From: Sphingomonas sp. NFR04
Lineage (GTDB): Bacteria > Pseudomonadota > Alphaproteobacteria > Sphingomonadales > Sphingomonadaceae
Length of the DNA: 64,000 bases
Direction: 5' to 3'
NCBI RefSeq assembly: GCF_900114095.1
Contig: NZ_FORV01000006.1
Coordinates: 186,001-250,000, forward strand
Part shown: positions 17,253-28,834 of the stretch, one piece after another
Position numbering within the stretch: position 1 is the stretch's first letter
Layout of the letters: each line of letters starts with the position of its first letter
Program-made: the position numbers and the translations under genes
Notes under the pieces: model-generated
The model's input: only the letters and a program-made list of their open reading frames with translations
The model's database searches: none
Told to the model about the DNA's origin: nothing

Positions 17253-17423
17253 ATGGCGAAGAACGACATCGAATATTTTGAACGGCGCGCGCGGCAGGAG
17301 CGTGAGCGCGCAGGCAAGTGCGACGACAGCAGCGCCCGGCGGGTGCATCAGGAAATGGCCGATCGCTATACCGCCAAGGTCGCCGTGCGCGATCCGCAGG
17401 CAGTGCTCGGCGACTTCGCCTGA
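17253..17423 (+). CDS. small conserved hypothetical protein (56 aa)
   Basis: A short highly charged helical protein beginning MAKNDIEYFERRARQERERA and ending VLGDFA. GGAGAG lies 8 bases before the ATG. The acidic/basic pattern and the coding-like codon bias support a real gene. It lies between divergent hemA and convergent murI (3-base gap to the murI stop). The 295-bp gap from hemA to this gene holds no other recognisable feature. Function unknown. Confidence 0.65.
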   Translation: MAKNDIEYFERRARQERERAGKCDDSSARRVHQEMADRYTAKVAVRDPQAVLGDFA

Positions 17424-17426
17424 GCG

Positions 17427-18224
17427 CTACAGCGTCTCGATTCGGCTGAGCCCATAGCGGGCGAGCGTCGGGGCGAGCGCATCGGCACGATGGTCGCGCG
17501 CGGTGAACACGGCGCGGCCGGGCGGCAGATCGGCGGGCCAGCTCTGCGCGCGGGTGAGATAGGCGACTCGGCGCGCGATACCGGGGCCGCCATCGACGAA
17601 CTGCATGCCCGCCGGCGCCACCGCCCGCATTTCCGGTTCCAGCAGCGGGAAGTGCGTGCAGGCATTGACGATCACATCGATGCGGTCGCCGCCCGGCTGG
17701 TGGAACAGGCCGTCGAGTTCGTTGGCGATCACCTCGGGCGCGATCGTCTCGCCCGCCAGCTTCGCCTCGGCCAGCTCGACCAGCGCGGCCGAGCCGTGGC
17801 GCAGCACCGTGCAGTCGCCCGCGAAGCCCGCGGCGAGATCGTCGACATAGGGCTGGCGCACCGTCGCCGCAGTGCCGAGCACGCCGATGGTGCGGGTGCG
17901 GCTGATCTCCGCCGCGGGCTTGATCGCGGGTACCGTGCCGACGATCGGCAGGTCGAGCGCGGCGCGGACATGCCGGAGCGCGATCGTCGAGGCGGTGTTG
18001 CAGGCGATCACGATCAGGCGCGGATCGTAGCGCTCCGCCAGCCGGCCGAGCAGCGCCGGCACCCGCGCGGCGATTTCCGCCTCGCTCTTGGTGCCATAGG
18101 GAAAGCCCGCCGAATCGGCGACATAGACCAAAGGCGCCTGGGGCAGCAGCGCGGTGGTGGGTCCGAGCACCGACAGCCCGCCGACACCGGAATCGAAGAA
18201 CAGCACGGGACGACGATCGGCCAT
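17427..18224 (-). CDS. murI: glutamate racemase
   Basis: A 265-aa cytoplasmic enzyme that makes D-glutamate for peptidoglycan. The two catalytic cysteines are in IACNTAS (Cys75) and NACTHFP (Cys189). The N-terminus has FFDSGVGGLSVL with its catalytic Asp, and TPAIKPA-like VPAIKPA is present. I use ATG 18224 (MADRRPVLFFD) rather than an upstream start that adds 13 residues without family similarity. It is divergent from plsY and convergent with the 56-aa protein gene. Confidence 0.95.
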   Translation of the reverse strand: MADRRPVLFFDSGVGGLSVLGPTTALLPQAPLVYVADSAGFPYGTKSEAEIAARVPALLGRLAERYDPRLIVIACNTASTIALRHVRAALDLPIVGTVPAIKPAAEISRTRTIGVLGTAATVRQPYVDDLAAGFAGDCTVLRHGSAALVELAEAKLAGETIAPEVIANELDGLFHQPGGDRIDVIVNACTHFPLLEPEMRAVAPAGMQFVDGGPGIARRVAYLTRAQSWPADLPPGRAVFTARDHRADALAPTLARYGLSRIETL

Positions 18225-18344
18225 GCGCCCGCCATGGCCGAGGCACCGCGCCAGCGTCAACAAGAGGCCCCGTCTGCACGCTGATGCAGATCATTGCGTT
18301 TGGGTAAGGGATGCGGCTAAACGGAGGAACGAAAGGGGGCCGCA

Positions 18345-18950
18345 TTGCCCACGGAAGTTCCATGGATGGCCCCGGCCGGGGCCTTGTTGCTCGGTTATCT
18401 GCTCGGTTCGATCCCATTCGGGGTGCTGCTCACGCGCGCCGCGGGGGCGGGGGACCTGCGCCAGATCGGATCGGGCAATATCGGCGCGACCAACGTGCTG
18501 CGTACCGGTCGCAAGGGCCTCGCGGCGGCGACGCTGCTGCTCGACATGGCCAAGGGCGCGGTGGCGGTGCTGCTCGCCGCCGCCTTCCTGCCCGGCACGG
18601 CGGCGCTGGCGGCGACCGCAGCGTTCATCGGCCATTGCTACCCCGTGTGGCTCAAGTTCCGCGGCGGCAAGGGCGTGGCGACGCTGATGGGCGTGGTGCT
18701 CGCGCTCTACTGGCCCTCGGGGCTGGTCTATGCGGCGGTGTGGCTGGGGCTGCTGGCGACGGTGCGGATGTCCTCGGTCTCCGGCATGGCGGCGGCGGTG
18801 AGCGCGCCGGTGAGCGCGGCGTTCTTCGGCCGGCTGGACCTGGTGCTGATGCTGCTGGCGCTGGCGCTGATCGTGCTGTGGAAGCATCGCGAGAATATCG
18901 ACCGGCTGCTCAGCGGCGCCGAACCCCGGGTCGGCAGCAAGCGTGGCTGA
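18345..18950 (+). CDS. plsY: glycerol-3-phosphate acyltransferase PlsY
   Basis: An inner-membrane enzyme of 201 aa that transfers an acyl group from acyl-phosphate to glycerol-3-phosphate, the first step of phospholipid synthesis. The three family motifs are present: GSIPFGVLLTR, GSGNIGATNVLR and WLKFRGGKGVAT. Four to five membrane segments fit the PlsY topology. The TTG at 18345 is preferred because AAAGGGGG lies 5 bases before it; ATG 18366 is the alternative. The next gene, dprA, overlaps its end by 8 bases, a conserved pairing. Confidence 0.95.
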   Translation: MPTEVPWMAPAGALLLGYLLGSIPFGVLLTRAAGAGDLRQIGSGNIGATNVLRTGRKGLAAATLLLDMAKGAVAVLLAAAFLPGTAALAATAAFIGHCYPVWLKFRGGKGVATLMGVVLALYWPSGLVYAAVWLGLLATVRMSSVSGMAAAVSAPVSAAFFGRLDLVLMLLALALIVLWKHRENIDRLLSGAEPRVGSKRG

Positions 18951-20022
18951 CGGGCGGGAGCCGCGGCTGAGGCTGCTGCGCTCCGCCAATGTCGGTCCCG
19001 TTACCTATGCCCAGCTGATTGCCCGCTTCGGCACCGCCGAGGCGGCGCTGGAGGCGCTGCCGATGCTCGCCGCGCGCGGCGGCGGGCGGGCGCCGCAGAT
19101 CGCCGATGCCGGCGCGGTGCGGCGCGAGATCGCCGCGGTCGAGCGGCTCGGCGCGCGCTACCTGTTCCTCGACGATCCCGCCTATCCGCCGCTGCTCGCC
19201 GAGCTGGACAATGCGCCGCCGGCGCTGATCCTGCGCGGCAACACCGCACTGCTGGAGCGGCCTTGCGTCGCCATGGTCGGCGCACGCAACGCCTCTGCGG
19301 CGGCATGCCGCTTCGCCCGCCAGCTGGCGATCGGGCTGGTCGAGCAGGGCGCGACGGTGGTCTCCGGCCTGGCGCGGGGGTTCGACACCGCAGCGCACCA
19401 GGGCGCGCTCGCCGGGGGCACGGTGGGGGTGATCGCCAGCGGCATCGACATCGTCTTCCCGCCCGAGAACGCCGAGCTGCAGGAGCGGGTCGCCCGGCAG
19501 GGCCTGCTCGTCACCGAACAGCCGCCGGGCACCGAGCCGCTCGCGCGCTTCTTCCCGGCGCGCAACCGCATCATCGCCGGGCTGTCGCTGGGCACGGTGG
19601 TGGTCGAGGCGGCGCCGCGTTCGGGCAGCCTGATCACCGCGCGGATCGCCGCCGAGGCGGGGCGCGAGGTGATGGCGGTGCCTGGCTCGCCGCTCGATCC
19701 GCGCGCGCAGGGCTGCAATCTGCTGATCCGCGAGGGCGCGATCCTGGTCCAGTCGGCCGATGACATCTGGGAGCAGGTGCGGCCGATCGACTCGCGCGTG
19801 GTGCGCGCGCCGGGCGACCGCTTCGGCGCGGCGCCGCCGGAGGATGCCAGCGACGCCGATCGTCGGCGCGTGACCGGGCTGCTCGGCCCGGTGCCGGTGG
19901 GCGTGGACGAGCTGATCCGCCAGTCGGGCTGCGCGCCGGCGGTGGTGCAGACGGTGCTGCTCGAGCTCGAACTGGCGGCACGGCTTGATCGGCACGCCGG
20001 CGCGCGGGTGTCGCTGCGCTAG
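18943..20022 (+). CDS. dprA: DNA-processing protein DprA
   Basis: A 359-aa protein that binds incoming single-stranded DNA and loads RecA during transformation. It has an N-terminal SAM-like region, a Rossmann-like core with AMVGARNAS, VSGLARGFDTAAH and FFPARNRIIAGLS, and a C-terminal winged-helix-like region (GVDELIRQSGCAPAVVQTVL). It starts at a GTG inside the plsY end. plsY-dprA-topA is a common order in alphaproteobacteria; here a membrane protein and a GST gene lie before topA. Confidence 0.95.
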   Translation: MADGREPRLRLLRSANVGPVTYAQLIARFGTAEAALEALPMLAARGGGRAPQIADAGAVRREIAAVERLGARYLFLDDPAYPPLLAELDNAPPALILRGNTALLERPCVAMVGARNASAAACRFARQLAIGLVEQGATVVSGLARGFDTAAHQGALAGGTVGVIASGIDIVFPPENAELQERVARQGLLVTEQPPGTEPLARFFPARNRIIAGLSLGTVVVEAAPRSGSLITARIAAEAGREVMAVPGSPLDPRAQGCNLLIREGAILVQSADDIWEQVRPIDSRVVRAPGDRFGAAPPEDASDADRRRVTGLLGPVPVGVDELIRQSGCAPAVVQTVLLELELAARLDRHAGARVSLR

Positions 20023-20026
20023 CCGC

Positions 20027-21400
20027 TCAGCGCAGCCCGAAGGCCTGGAGATAATAGGCGGCGATGCCGTCGCCGATCAGCAGCTGGCCTGGACCCAGAC
20101 GGCCGACCAGATAGGCGGCGCCGACCAACAGCGAGGCGAGGACTGAGAGGGTCGCCAAGGCGGCCGTCCAGCGCGGGCCGGGCGCGGGGCCGCCTCGCCC
20201 GGCGAGGATCAGACCCGAAAAGGCGAGGAACTCGAACAGCGGGTAGAAATCCAGTCGGTAGCGGAAGTTCATGCTCACGGCGCACAGCATCAGCCCGGCG
20301 GGGATCGCCAGCCCCAGCGCGATCGCGATGCCGCGGGCGCGGTCGGCGGTCGCATGGCGGGCCCAGCCGAGGATCGTCAGCGCTCCCAGCACCAGCAGCA
20401 GCGGATCGGTCAGCAGGAAGCTGCTCGGCGGCAGTTCGGCGGCGTCGATCCATTTGGTGCGGGTGGCCTCGAGCAGCAGCTGGCCGTCGGCCCCGCGCAG
20501 CACCCAGATCGGTGCGAAATAATAGACCAGCCCGAACGGTACCCGGTGGAGGTTGAACAGCCCCTGTTCGGCCATTCGCACCATCCGGTCGGGGTACCAG
20601 GCGTTGTAGTTGTAATGGTGATAGTCGGCGAAGGTGAAGGGATTGCCCCAGCGCCCGATATTCACCCCGGCGGTAACCAGCCCGAACAGCATCAGCAGCA
20701 GCACCGGCAGGCCGGCAGCGGCAAGCCAGCCGCGTAGATCCGCGCGGCTGCGCACCGCCTCGACCAGCAGCACGCCGCCGAACGCCGCGACCAGCCCGAT
20801 GCCGAGCGACACGCGGGTCAGCATCGCAAGGCCCGCCGCCAGCGCCATCACCAGCAGCGCCCCGCGCCCGAGTCCCCGCAGCTGGGCATGGATCGCCGCC
20901 GCGACGAACAAAGCGCCCCACAGCGCCGCCCACAGGCAGACTTCCTGGTAGAGGCTGAAGCGCAGGAAGCAGGTCTGCGCGCCCGCGAGCACCAGCACCA
21001 CCGCCATCGCGCGGCCTAACCATGCGGGCACGCCGGGCAGTTCGCGCCGGATCAGCCGCAGCGTCCACAGTTTGGTCGCGATCATGCCGGCAAGTGCCAC
21101 GAGGCACGAGCCGATGGTGAAATCGAGCATGTGCCAGCCGGGAAAGACCATCATCGGTAGCCGCAGCAGCGCGGGCAGCGGTCCCCAATAGGCCATGACC
21201 TGCCCGTGGATCGTGAACCCTTCGCGGCCCACCGTCCCCGGGTACACGTCGAACCGGCCGCGCAGCAGATGGTCGAGCATCGAGTTGAACGTCAGCTCCA
21301 GCGGATGCACCTCGCGGGGGATCAGCGCGATCGCATAGGTGCCGAGGATCGCGACCAGCGCGAACCCGGCGATGCGGAGGAGGCGGTGGGCTGCCGTCAT
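20027..21400 (-). CDS. polytopic membrane protein (unknown, glycosyltransferase-like topology)
   Basis: A 457-aa protein with about ten hydrophobic segments along its length and a short N-terminal cytoplasmic part (MTAAHRLLRIAGF). Between membrane spans lie periplasmic loops such as HYNYNAWYPDRMVRM. The pattern recalls GT39/ArnT-like mannosyltransferase or DUF-type membrane glycosyltransferases, but I see no catalytic acidic pair that would fix the family. The start at 21400 follows AAAGG. It is convergent with dprA (4-base gap) and divergent from the GST gene. Function not assigned. Confidence 0.75.
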   Translation of the reverse strand: MTAAHRLLRIAGFALVAILGTYAIALIPREVHPLELTFNSMLDHLLRGRFDVYPGTVGREGFTIHGQVMAYWGPLPALLRLPMMVFPGWHMLDFTIGSCLVALAGMIATKLWTLRLIRRELPGVPAWLGRAMAVVLVLAGAQTCFLRFSLYQEVCLWAALWGALFVAAAIHAQLRGLGRGALLVMALAAGLAMLTRVSLGIGLVAAFGGVLLVEAVRSRADLRGWLAAAGLPVLLLMLFGLVTAGVNIGRWGNPFTFADYHHYNYNAWYPDRMVRMAEQGLFNLHRVPFGLVYYFAPIWVLRGADGQLLLEATRTKWIDAAELPPSSFLLTDPLLLVLGALTILGWARHATADRARGIAIALGLAIPAGLMLCAVSMNFRYRLDFYPLFEFLAFSGLILAGRGGPAPGPRWTAALATLSVLASLLVGAAYLVGRLGPGQLLIGDGIAAYYLQAFGLR

Positions 21401-21530
21401 GCTGGCGCCTTTGCCCGGCGAACCGAGCGGCCGCAAGCGGGGGAAGTTGTGCGAGACCGGCGCGTGGGACTGGCAAGTCGCCGTCCGCGCCCTACATGCC
21501 GCCGGCAAGTTCCTCCGAGGAGACACCCAC

Positions 21531-22430
21531 ATGGCCGACGCCCCCGATCCCGCCAACAACCTCCCCGCCGGCTATGTGCCGCCCCAGGTTTGGGAATGGG
21601 CGCCCGGCAATGGCGGCCAGTTCGCCAACATCAACCGGCCGGTCTCGGGCGCGACGCACGACAAGGAACTGCCGGTCGGCAAGCACCCCATCCAGCTTTA
21701 CTCGCTTGGCACGCCCAATGGCCAGAAGGTGACGATCCTGCTCGAGGAGCTGCTCGCCGCCGGTCACGCGGGCGCGGAGTATGACGCGTGGAAGATCAGC
21801 ATCGGAGAGGGCGACCAGTTCGGCAGCGGCTTCGTGGCGATCAATCCGAACTCGAAGATCCCGGCGATGGTCGACCACTCGATCACGCCTGCGCTGCCGA
21901 TCTTCGAGAGCGGCGCGATGATGATCCATCTGGCGGAGAAGTTCGGCGCCTTCCTGCCGACCGACACGGCCAAGCGCGCGCAGACGCTGAGCTGGCTGAT
22001 GTGGCAGATGGGCTCGGCGCCGTTCCTCGGCGGCGGCTTCGGTCATTTCTTCGCCTATGCGCCGATCAAGATCCAGTACGCGATCGATCGCTATGCGATG
22101 GAGGCCAAGCGCCAGCTCCACGTGCTCGACACGCATCTGGCGAACAACCGCTACATGGTGGGCGACATCTATACCATTGCCGACATGGCGATCTTCCCCT
22201 GGTACGGCGCAGTGGTGCGTGGCGAGACCTATGCCGGGGCGGACGTGTTCCTCAACGCCCAGGAATATCCGAACCTGCTGCGCTGGGCGGCGGAGATCGC
22301 CGAGCGCGAGCCGGTGCAACGCGGCCGACTGGTCAATCGCGGCACCGGCCCCGAAGACCAGCGGGTTCCCGAACGCCATTCGGCACACGATATAGATGTC
22401 GTGCTGGAGCGGATGCGGGCTACCGCCTGA
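21531..22430 (+). CDS. yghU: YghU-type glutathione S-transferase / disulfide-bond oxidoreductase
   Basis: A 299-aa GST of the YghU/Nu class. The N-terminal thioredoxin domain starts near IQLYSLGTPNGQKVTILLEE, with the Thr-Pro-Asn region that holds glutathione and PNSKIPAM before the cis-Pro. The C-terminal helical domain contains VGDIYTIADMAIFPWYG. The long N-terminal arm (NLPAGYVPPQVWEW) is typical of YghU. The ATG follows GAGGAGA. Enzymes of this class reduce organic hydroperoxides and disulfides with glutathione. Confidence 0.92.
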   Translation: MADAPDPANNLPAGYVPPQVWEWAPGNGGQFANINRPVSGATHDKELPVGKHPIQLYSLGTPNGQKVTILLEELLAAGHAGAEYDAWKISIGEGDQFGSGFVAINPNSKIPAMVDHSITPALPIFESGAMMIHLAEKFGAFLPTDTAKRAQTLSWLMWQMGSAPFLGGGFGHFFAYAPIKIQYAIDRYAMEAKRQLHVLDTHLANNRYMVGDIYTIADMAIFPWYGAVVRGETYAGADVFLNAQEYPNLLRWAAEIAEREPVQRGRLVNRGTGPEDQRVPERHSAHDIDVVLERMRATA

Positions 22431-22524
22431 TCGCTCCGAAGACTGGCGCCGCGCCCGCTTGACGCGGTGCGGTGCCGGTCGTCATCCTCGCACGCGTACA
22501 CGTAGGGATCGGTCTAACCACTTC

Positions 22525-25122
<2,598 letters not shown>

Positions 25123-25133
25123 GTCGCACGCTC

Positions 25134-25245
25134 AACCCCTCCCCTTCAGGGGAGGGGTTGGGGTGGGGCAGTGTCTCACCGAGACCAACGGAGGTTCTGG
25201 AATCCCTCCACCCCCAACCCCTCCTCCCAGGAGGAGGGGCTTAAG
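25134..25245. repeat. palindromic element, group B, copy 1
   Basis: GGGGAGGGGTTGGGGTGGG-type arms pair with CCCCCAACCCCTCCTCC across a unique middle (CAGTGTCTCACCGAGACCAA and following). The copy at 26083-26194 is its near-exact reverse complement, including the middle. It lies 12 bases after the topA stop and may act as a transcript end. Confidence 0.88.
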
Positions 25246-25311
25246 AGCGCTTAGCCTCCCCCGCGCCGCTTTCGGCTGGCAATTCCCCCCGAAAACCCCC
25301 ACATCGCGGCC

Positions 25312-26076
25312 ATGGCTCCGCCACCTCCTTCGATCATCCGCGTCATCGACCTAGAGACCACCGGCGACAAGCCGCCTGCCCATGCCGTGTGCGAGATCGG
25401 CTGGCAGGATGTCGCGCTTGGGCCCGATGGCCGCTGGGAACTGCAGGGCGAGGGCGGCAGCCGCCTCGTCAATCCCGGCCGGGGCATCCCGCCGCTGACC
25501 ATGGCGATCCACCATATCCGCGACGAGGACGTGGCGGAGGCCCCCTATTGGCACGACGTCGCCCGCCCGATCCTCGATCCCTGGCCGCGCCGCGTCGCGC
25601 TCGCCGCGCATCGAGCGAGCTTCGAGGAGCAGTTCTGCACGCCCGCGCTCACCCGCGGCGCCGACTGGATCTGCACCTGGAAATGCGCGCTGCGGCTGTG
25701 GCCGGACAGCCCGGGCTTCTCCAACCAGATGCTGCGCTACTGGCGCCGGCCCGAAGGCATGGAGCATGAACGCGGCCTGCCCGCCCACCGTGCCTTCCCG
25801 GACGCCTATGTAACCGCGTTCCACCTGCGCGACATGCTCAACGAGGCGAGCGTCGCGCAGCTGGTCGAATGGTCGAGCCAGCCCGGGCTGCTGCCCCGCG
25901 TCCGCTACGGCCCCGATCGCGGCAAGGAGTGGAGCGAGATCTCCGAGGATTCGCTGGAAGGCTTCCTCACCGATCGCGACGAGGATGTGCGGTTCACCGC
26001 GGAAACCGAGCTGGCAAGGCGGCGTGGCGGGGCGCCGGTGGGGCGGGGAAGTTCCACGCAGCGGCTGTTGTTCTGA
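25312..26076 (+). CDS. DnaQ-like 3'-5' exonuclease (DEDDh)
   Basis: A 254-aa exonuclease-fold protein. Exo I is VIDLETTG (Asp13, Glu15), Exo II is AAHRASFEEQF and Exo III is PAHRAFPDAYVT (His159, Asp164). Exo II shows Glu105 where Asp is usual, a tolerated variant. The C-terminal 80 residues (GPDRGKEWSEISEDSLEGFL) are outside the nuclease core; this layout is seen in ExoX-like proteins. It likely degrades single-stranded DNA ends in repair. It stands alone between topA and the tol operon, bracketed by two inverted copies of a 111-bp palindromic element. Confidence 0.85.
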   Translation: MAPPPPSIIRVIDLETTGDKPPAHAVCEIGWQDVALGPDGRWELQGEGGSRLVNPGRGIPPLTMAIHHIRDEDVAEAPYWHDVARPILDPWPRRVALAAHRASFEEQFCTPALTRGADWICTWKCALRLWPDSPGFSNQMLRYWRRPEGMEHERGLPAHRAFPDAYVTAFHLRDMLNEASVAQLVEWSSQPGLLPRVRYGPDRGKEWSEISEDSLEGFLTDRDEDVRFTAETELARRRGGAPVGRGSSTQRLLF

Positions 26077-26082
26077 CTTACC

Positions 26083-26194
26083 TTAAGCCCCTCCTCCTCG
26101 GAGGAGGGGTTGGGGGTGGAGGGGTTCCAGAACCTCTGTTGGTTTCGGTGAGACACTGCCCCACCCCAACCCCTCCCCTGAAGGGGAGGGGCTT
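26083..26194. repeat. palindromic element, group B, copy 2 (inverted relative to copy 1)
   Basis: It begins six bases after the exonuclease stop. Read on the minus strand it repeats the 25134-25245 element, including the inner GTTCTGGAA and GTCTCACCGA segments with only a few changes. The next 90 bases to ybgC show no further feature. Confidence 0.88.
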
Positions 26195-26287
26195 GAAGCG
26201 CCGCCAACTACCAACATCCTTCCACCCACCAAAGCTTAGCCCCCTTTGGGGTTCCGCTAGCGTTCCGCCTCCGCTAGAGGCCAATCC

Positions 26288-26740
26288 ATGACCTGCAGCG
26301 ACCAAGCCCCTGCCGGCCGGTTCGACGGCCGCGAGCACCGCTTTGCGCTGCGCGTCTATTTCGAGGACACCGATCTCACCGGGGTCGTCTATCACGCCAA
26401 TTATCTGCGCTACATGGAGCGCGCCCGATCGGACATGCTCGACGTCGCAGGCATCGACCAGCGCGGCGTGTTCGAGGCGGGCGGCGGTGCCTATGCGGTC
26501 GCCGGGCTAGACATCCGCTACCGCGCGCCGGCGAAACTTGGCGACACGCTGGTGGTTGTCAGCAGACTGACCCGCCTGCGCGCCGCCGTCGTCACTATTC
26601 AGCAACGAGTCATGCGGGACGAAACCATAGTCGCCGAAGCAACCGTGGAGGTGGCGTTCGTCGCCCCCGGCGGTCGCCCGCGGCGGCAGCCGGCCGAGTG
26701 GCTGGCCGCGTTCGAACCGCTCGTGTGGAAGGAGAGTTAA
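26288..26740 (+). CDS. ybgC: acyl-CoA thioesterase YbgC
   Basis: A hot-dog fold thioesterase of 150 aa, the first gene of the tol-pal operon. The catalytic region VYFEDTDLTGVVYHANYL holds the active Asp, and YMERARSDML continues it. Family members hydrolyse short-chain acyl-CoA or interact with phospholipid synthesis enzymes. The stop lies 6 bases before tolQ. The start ATG 26288 follows a weak site (GAGGCC). Confidence 0.93.
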   Translation: MTCSDQAPAGRFDGREHRFALRVYFEDTDLTGVVYHANYLRYMERARSDMLDVAGIDQRGVFEAGGGAYAVAGLDIRYRAPAKLGDTLVVVSRLTRLRAAVVTIQQRVMRDETIVAEATVEVAFVAPGGRPRRQPAEWLAAFEPLVWKES

Positions 26741-26746
26741 GCGTCC

Positions 26747-27433
26747 ATGCCGTCCGTCTCAACCGGTGCCGTCCTGTCGCCGATCCATCTGTTCCTGGAA
26801 GCCGACATCGTCGTGAAGCTGGTCATGATCGGCCTGCTGCTCGCCAGCCTGTGGACCTGGACGATCATTGTCGGCTTCGCGCTGAAGGTCAGCGGCCTGC
26901 GCAAGGAAATGCAGCGCTTCGAGACCGAATATCGAGAAGCGGATGACTTCGACGAGTTCCACCGCCGCGCCGCCGGCCGCGACCAGCCGATCGCGCGCGT
27001 GTTCGCCGCCGGCGTCAGCGAATGGCGCCGCTCGACCGCGGGCAAGACGATCGACCGCGAGGGCACGCGCGAGCGCCTCGCCACCGCGATGGGCGCCACC
27101 GTCGCGATGGAGATCGATCGGCTTTCGGATCGGCTGAACTTCCTCGCTACGGTCGGCTCGGTCGCGCCGTTCGTCGGCCTGTTCGGCACCGTGTGGGGCA
27201 TCATGCGCAGCTTTACCGGCATCGCCGCGGCGCAGAGCTCGTCGCTCGCGGTCGTGGCACCGGGTATTGCCGAGGCGCTGTTCGCCACCGCGATCGGCCT
27301 GTTCGCCGCCATCCCGGCGGTGATCGCGTACAACCGCTACAGCCATGCCGTGAACCGCGTCGAGGCGCGGCTGAACCGCTTCGCCGACGGCTTCCACGCG
27401 ACGCTCAGTCGCCGCCTGGAGATGGAGGGCTAA
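26747..27433 (+). CDS. tolQ: Tol-Pal system proton channel subunit TolQ
   Basis: An ExbB/TolQ/MotA-family inner-membrane protein of 228 aa. Three membrane segments are visible (near residues 22-45, 130-155 and 172-195). The conserved pore region contains FLATVGSVAPFVGLFGTVWG and PGIAEALFATAIGLFAAIPAV. With TolR it forms the proton-driven motor that moves TolA and keeps the outer membrane attached during division. It is spaced 4 bases from tolR. Confidence 0.96.
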   Translation: MPSVSTGAVLSPIHLFLEADIVVKLVMIGLLLASLWTWTIIVGFALKVSGLRKEMQRFETEYREADDFDEFHRRAAGRDQPIARVFAAGVSEWRRSTAGKTIDREGTRERLATAMGATVAMEIDRLSDRLNFLATVGSVAPFVGLFGTVWGIMRSFTGIAAAQSSSLAVVAPGIAEALFATAIGLFAAIPAVIAYNRYSHAVNRVEARLNRFADGFHATLSRRLEMEG

Positions 27434-27437
27434 GCCG

Positions 27438-27878
<441 letters not shown>

Positions 27879-27891
27879 GGTGAGCGAGACC

Positions 27892-28824
27892 ATGGACCGT
27901 AGCGAGCGAGTAGGGCTCGGCGTTTCGATCGTGGCGCATGCCGCGGTCTTCGCCGCGCTGGCGCTCAGCTTCGCGAAGACGCCGCCGCAGGAGCCGCCCA
28001 AGGCGATCCCGATCGACATCTCGCTCGCCGAAAAGGTGGGGCTGGAGAGCAGCGCGCCGGTGCCGAGCCAGGAAGAGCTGGCCGCCAAGAAGTCGCCGGT
28101 CGAGGCGCCGGTCGAGCCCGAGGCGGCGCCGCCGCCCTCGCCCGAGCCGCAGCCGCAACCCAAGCCGCAGCCCGCGCCGCCGCAGCCGCAGCCGGCTCCG
28201 CAGCCAAAACCGCAGCCGCCCCAGCCAAAGCCCGCGCCGGCGGAGAAGCCGCAGCCCAAGCCCAAGCCGGCGCCCGCCGAAAAGCCGCAGCCGGCCAAGC
28301 CCGCGCAGCCCGCCAAGCCGGCGCCGCCGGCCAAGGCAGCGCCTGCCAAGCCGAGCAACGCGCCGTCGCAGAGCGCGGCGACGGGCAGCGAACGGCGTCC
28401 GGTGAAGCCGACCGGCAACCTCGCCGGGCTCGACCTCGGCCGATCGAACAACAAGACCAACAGTACTGCGCTGCAGAACCCGGGTAGCAAGGCCTCGGCA
28501 CAGGAAGTTGCGAGCTTCGTTGGCTTGATTACAAGACAGGTCCAGCCTTGCGCTGATCGACAAGTCACTCCTGGGCCCGGTGCGGAGCGCATACGGGTAA
28601 CGGTTCTCCTGAACTTCAAGCCCGACGGCTCGTTGGCCAGCGAGCCCCAGATCAGGGGAGTAGACGGGGACGATGCGAGCAACGCTCGGTATGTGGCCCG
28701 TGTGAAGGACCTCGCTCTGGCGACCTTCAAGGGTTGTACACCGATACGCGGACTGCCTGCTGATCTCTACGCCGTACCAAATGGCTGGAAGAGCCTAGCT
28801 CTTCGCTACAAGCTGCCTGGATGA
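27892..28824 (+). CDS. tolA: Tol-Pal system protein TolA (proline-rich linker)
   Basis: An envelope-spanning protein of about 310 aa with an N-terminal membrane helix (VSIVAHAAVFAALALSFA). A long Pro/Gln/Lys/Ala-rich linker follows at residues about 70-165 (PQPQPKPQ-type and KPAQPAKPA-type repeats). The C-terminal domain (about 190-310) has two Cys, QPCADRQV and FKGCTPIRG, that may pair. It links the TolQR motor to Pal. ATG 27892 is used because GAGG precedes it; a GTG at 27880 is possible. The linker is Pro-rich where enterobacterial TolA is a helical Ala/Lys coil. Confidence 0.92.
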   Translation: MDRSERVGLGVSIVAHAAVFAALALSFAKTPPQEPPKAIPIDISLAEKVGLESSAPVPSQEELAAKKSPVEAPVEPEAAPPPSPEPQPQPKPQPAPPQPQPAPQPKPQPPQPKPAPAEKPQPKPKPAPAEKPQPAKPAQPAKPAPPAKAAPAKPSNAPSQSAATGSERRPVKPTGNLAGLDLGRSNNKTNSTALQNPGSKASAQEVASFVGLITRQVQPCADRQVTPGPGAERIRVTVLLNFKPDGSLASEPQIRGVDGDDASNARYVARVKDLALATFKGCTPIRGLPADLYAVPNGWKSLALRYKLPG

Positions 28825-28834
28825 GGATGAAGCG

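Noticed and set aside
25134..26194. Insertion sequence or transposon around the exonuclease gene
   Set aside because: No transposase frame and no target-site duplication could be seen. I report the inverted elements only as repeats.
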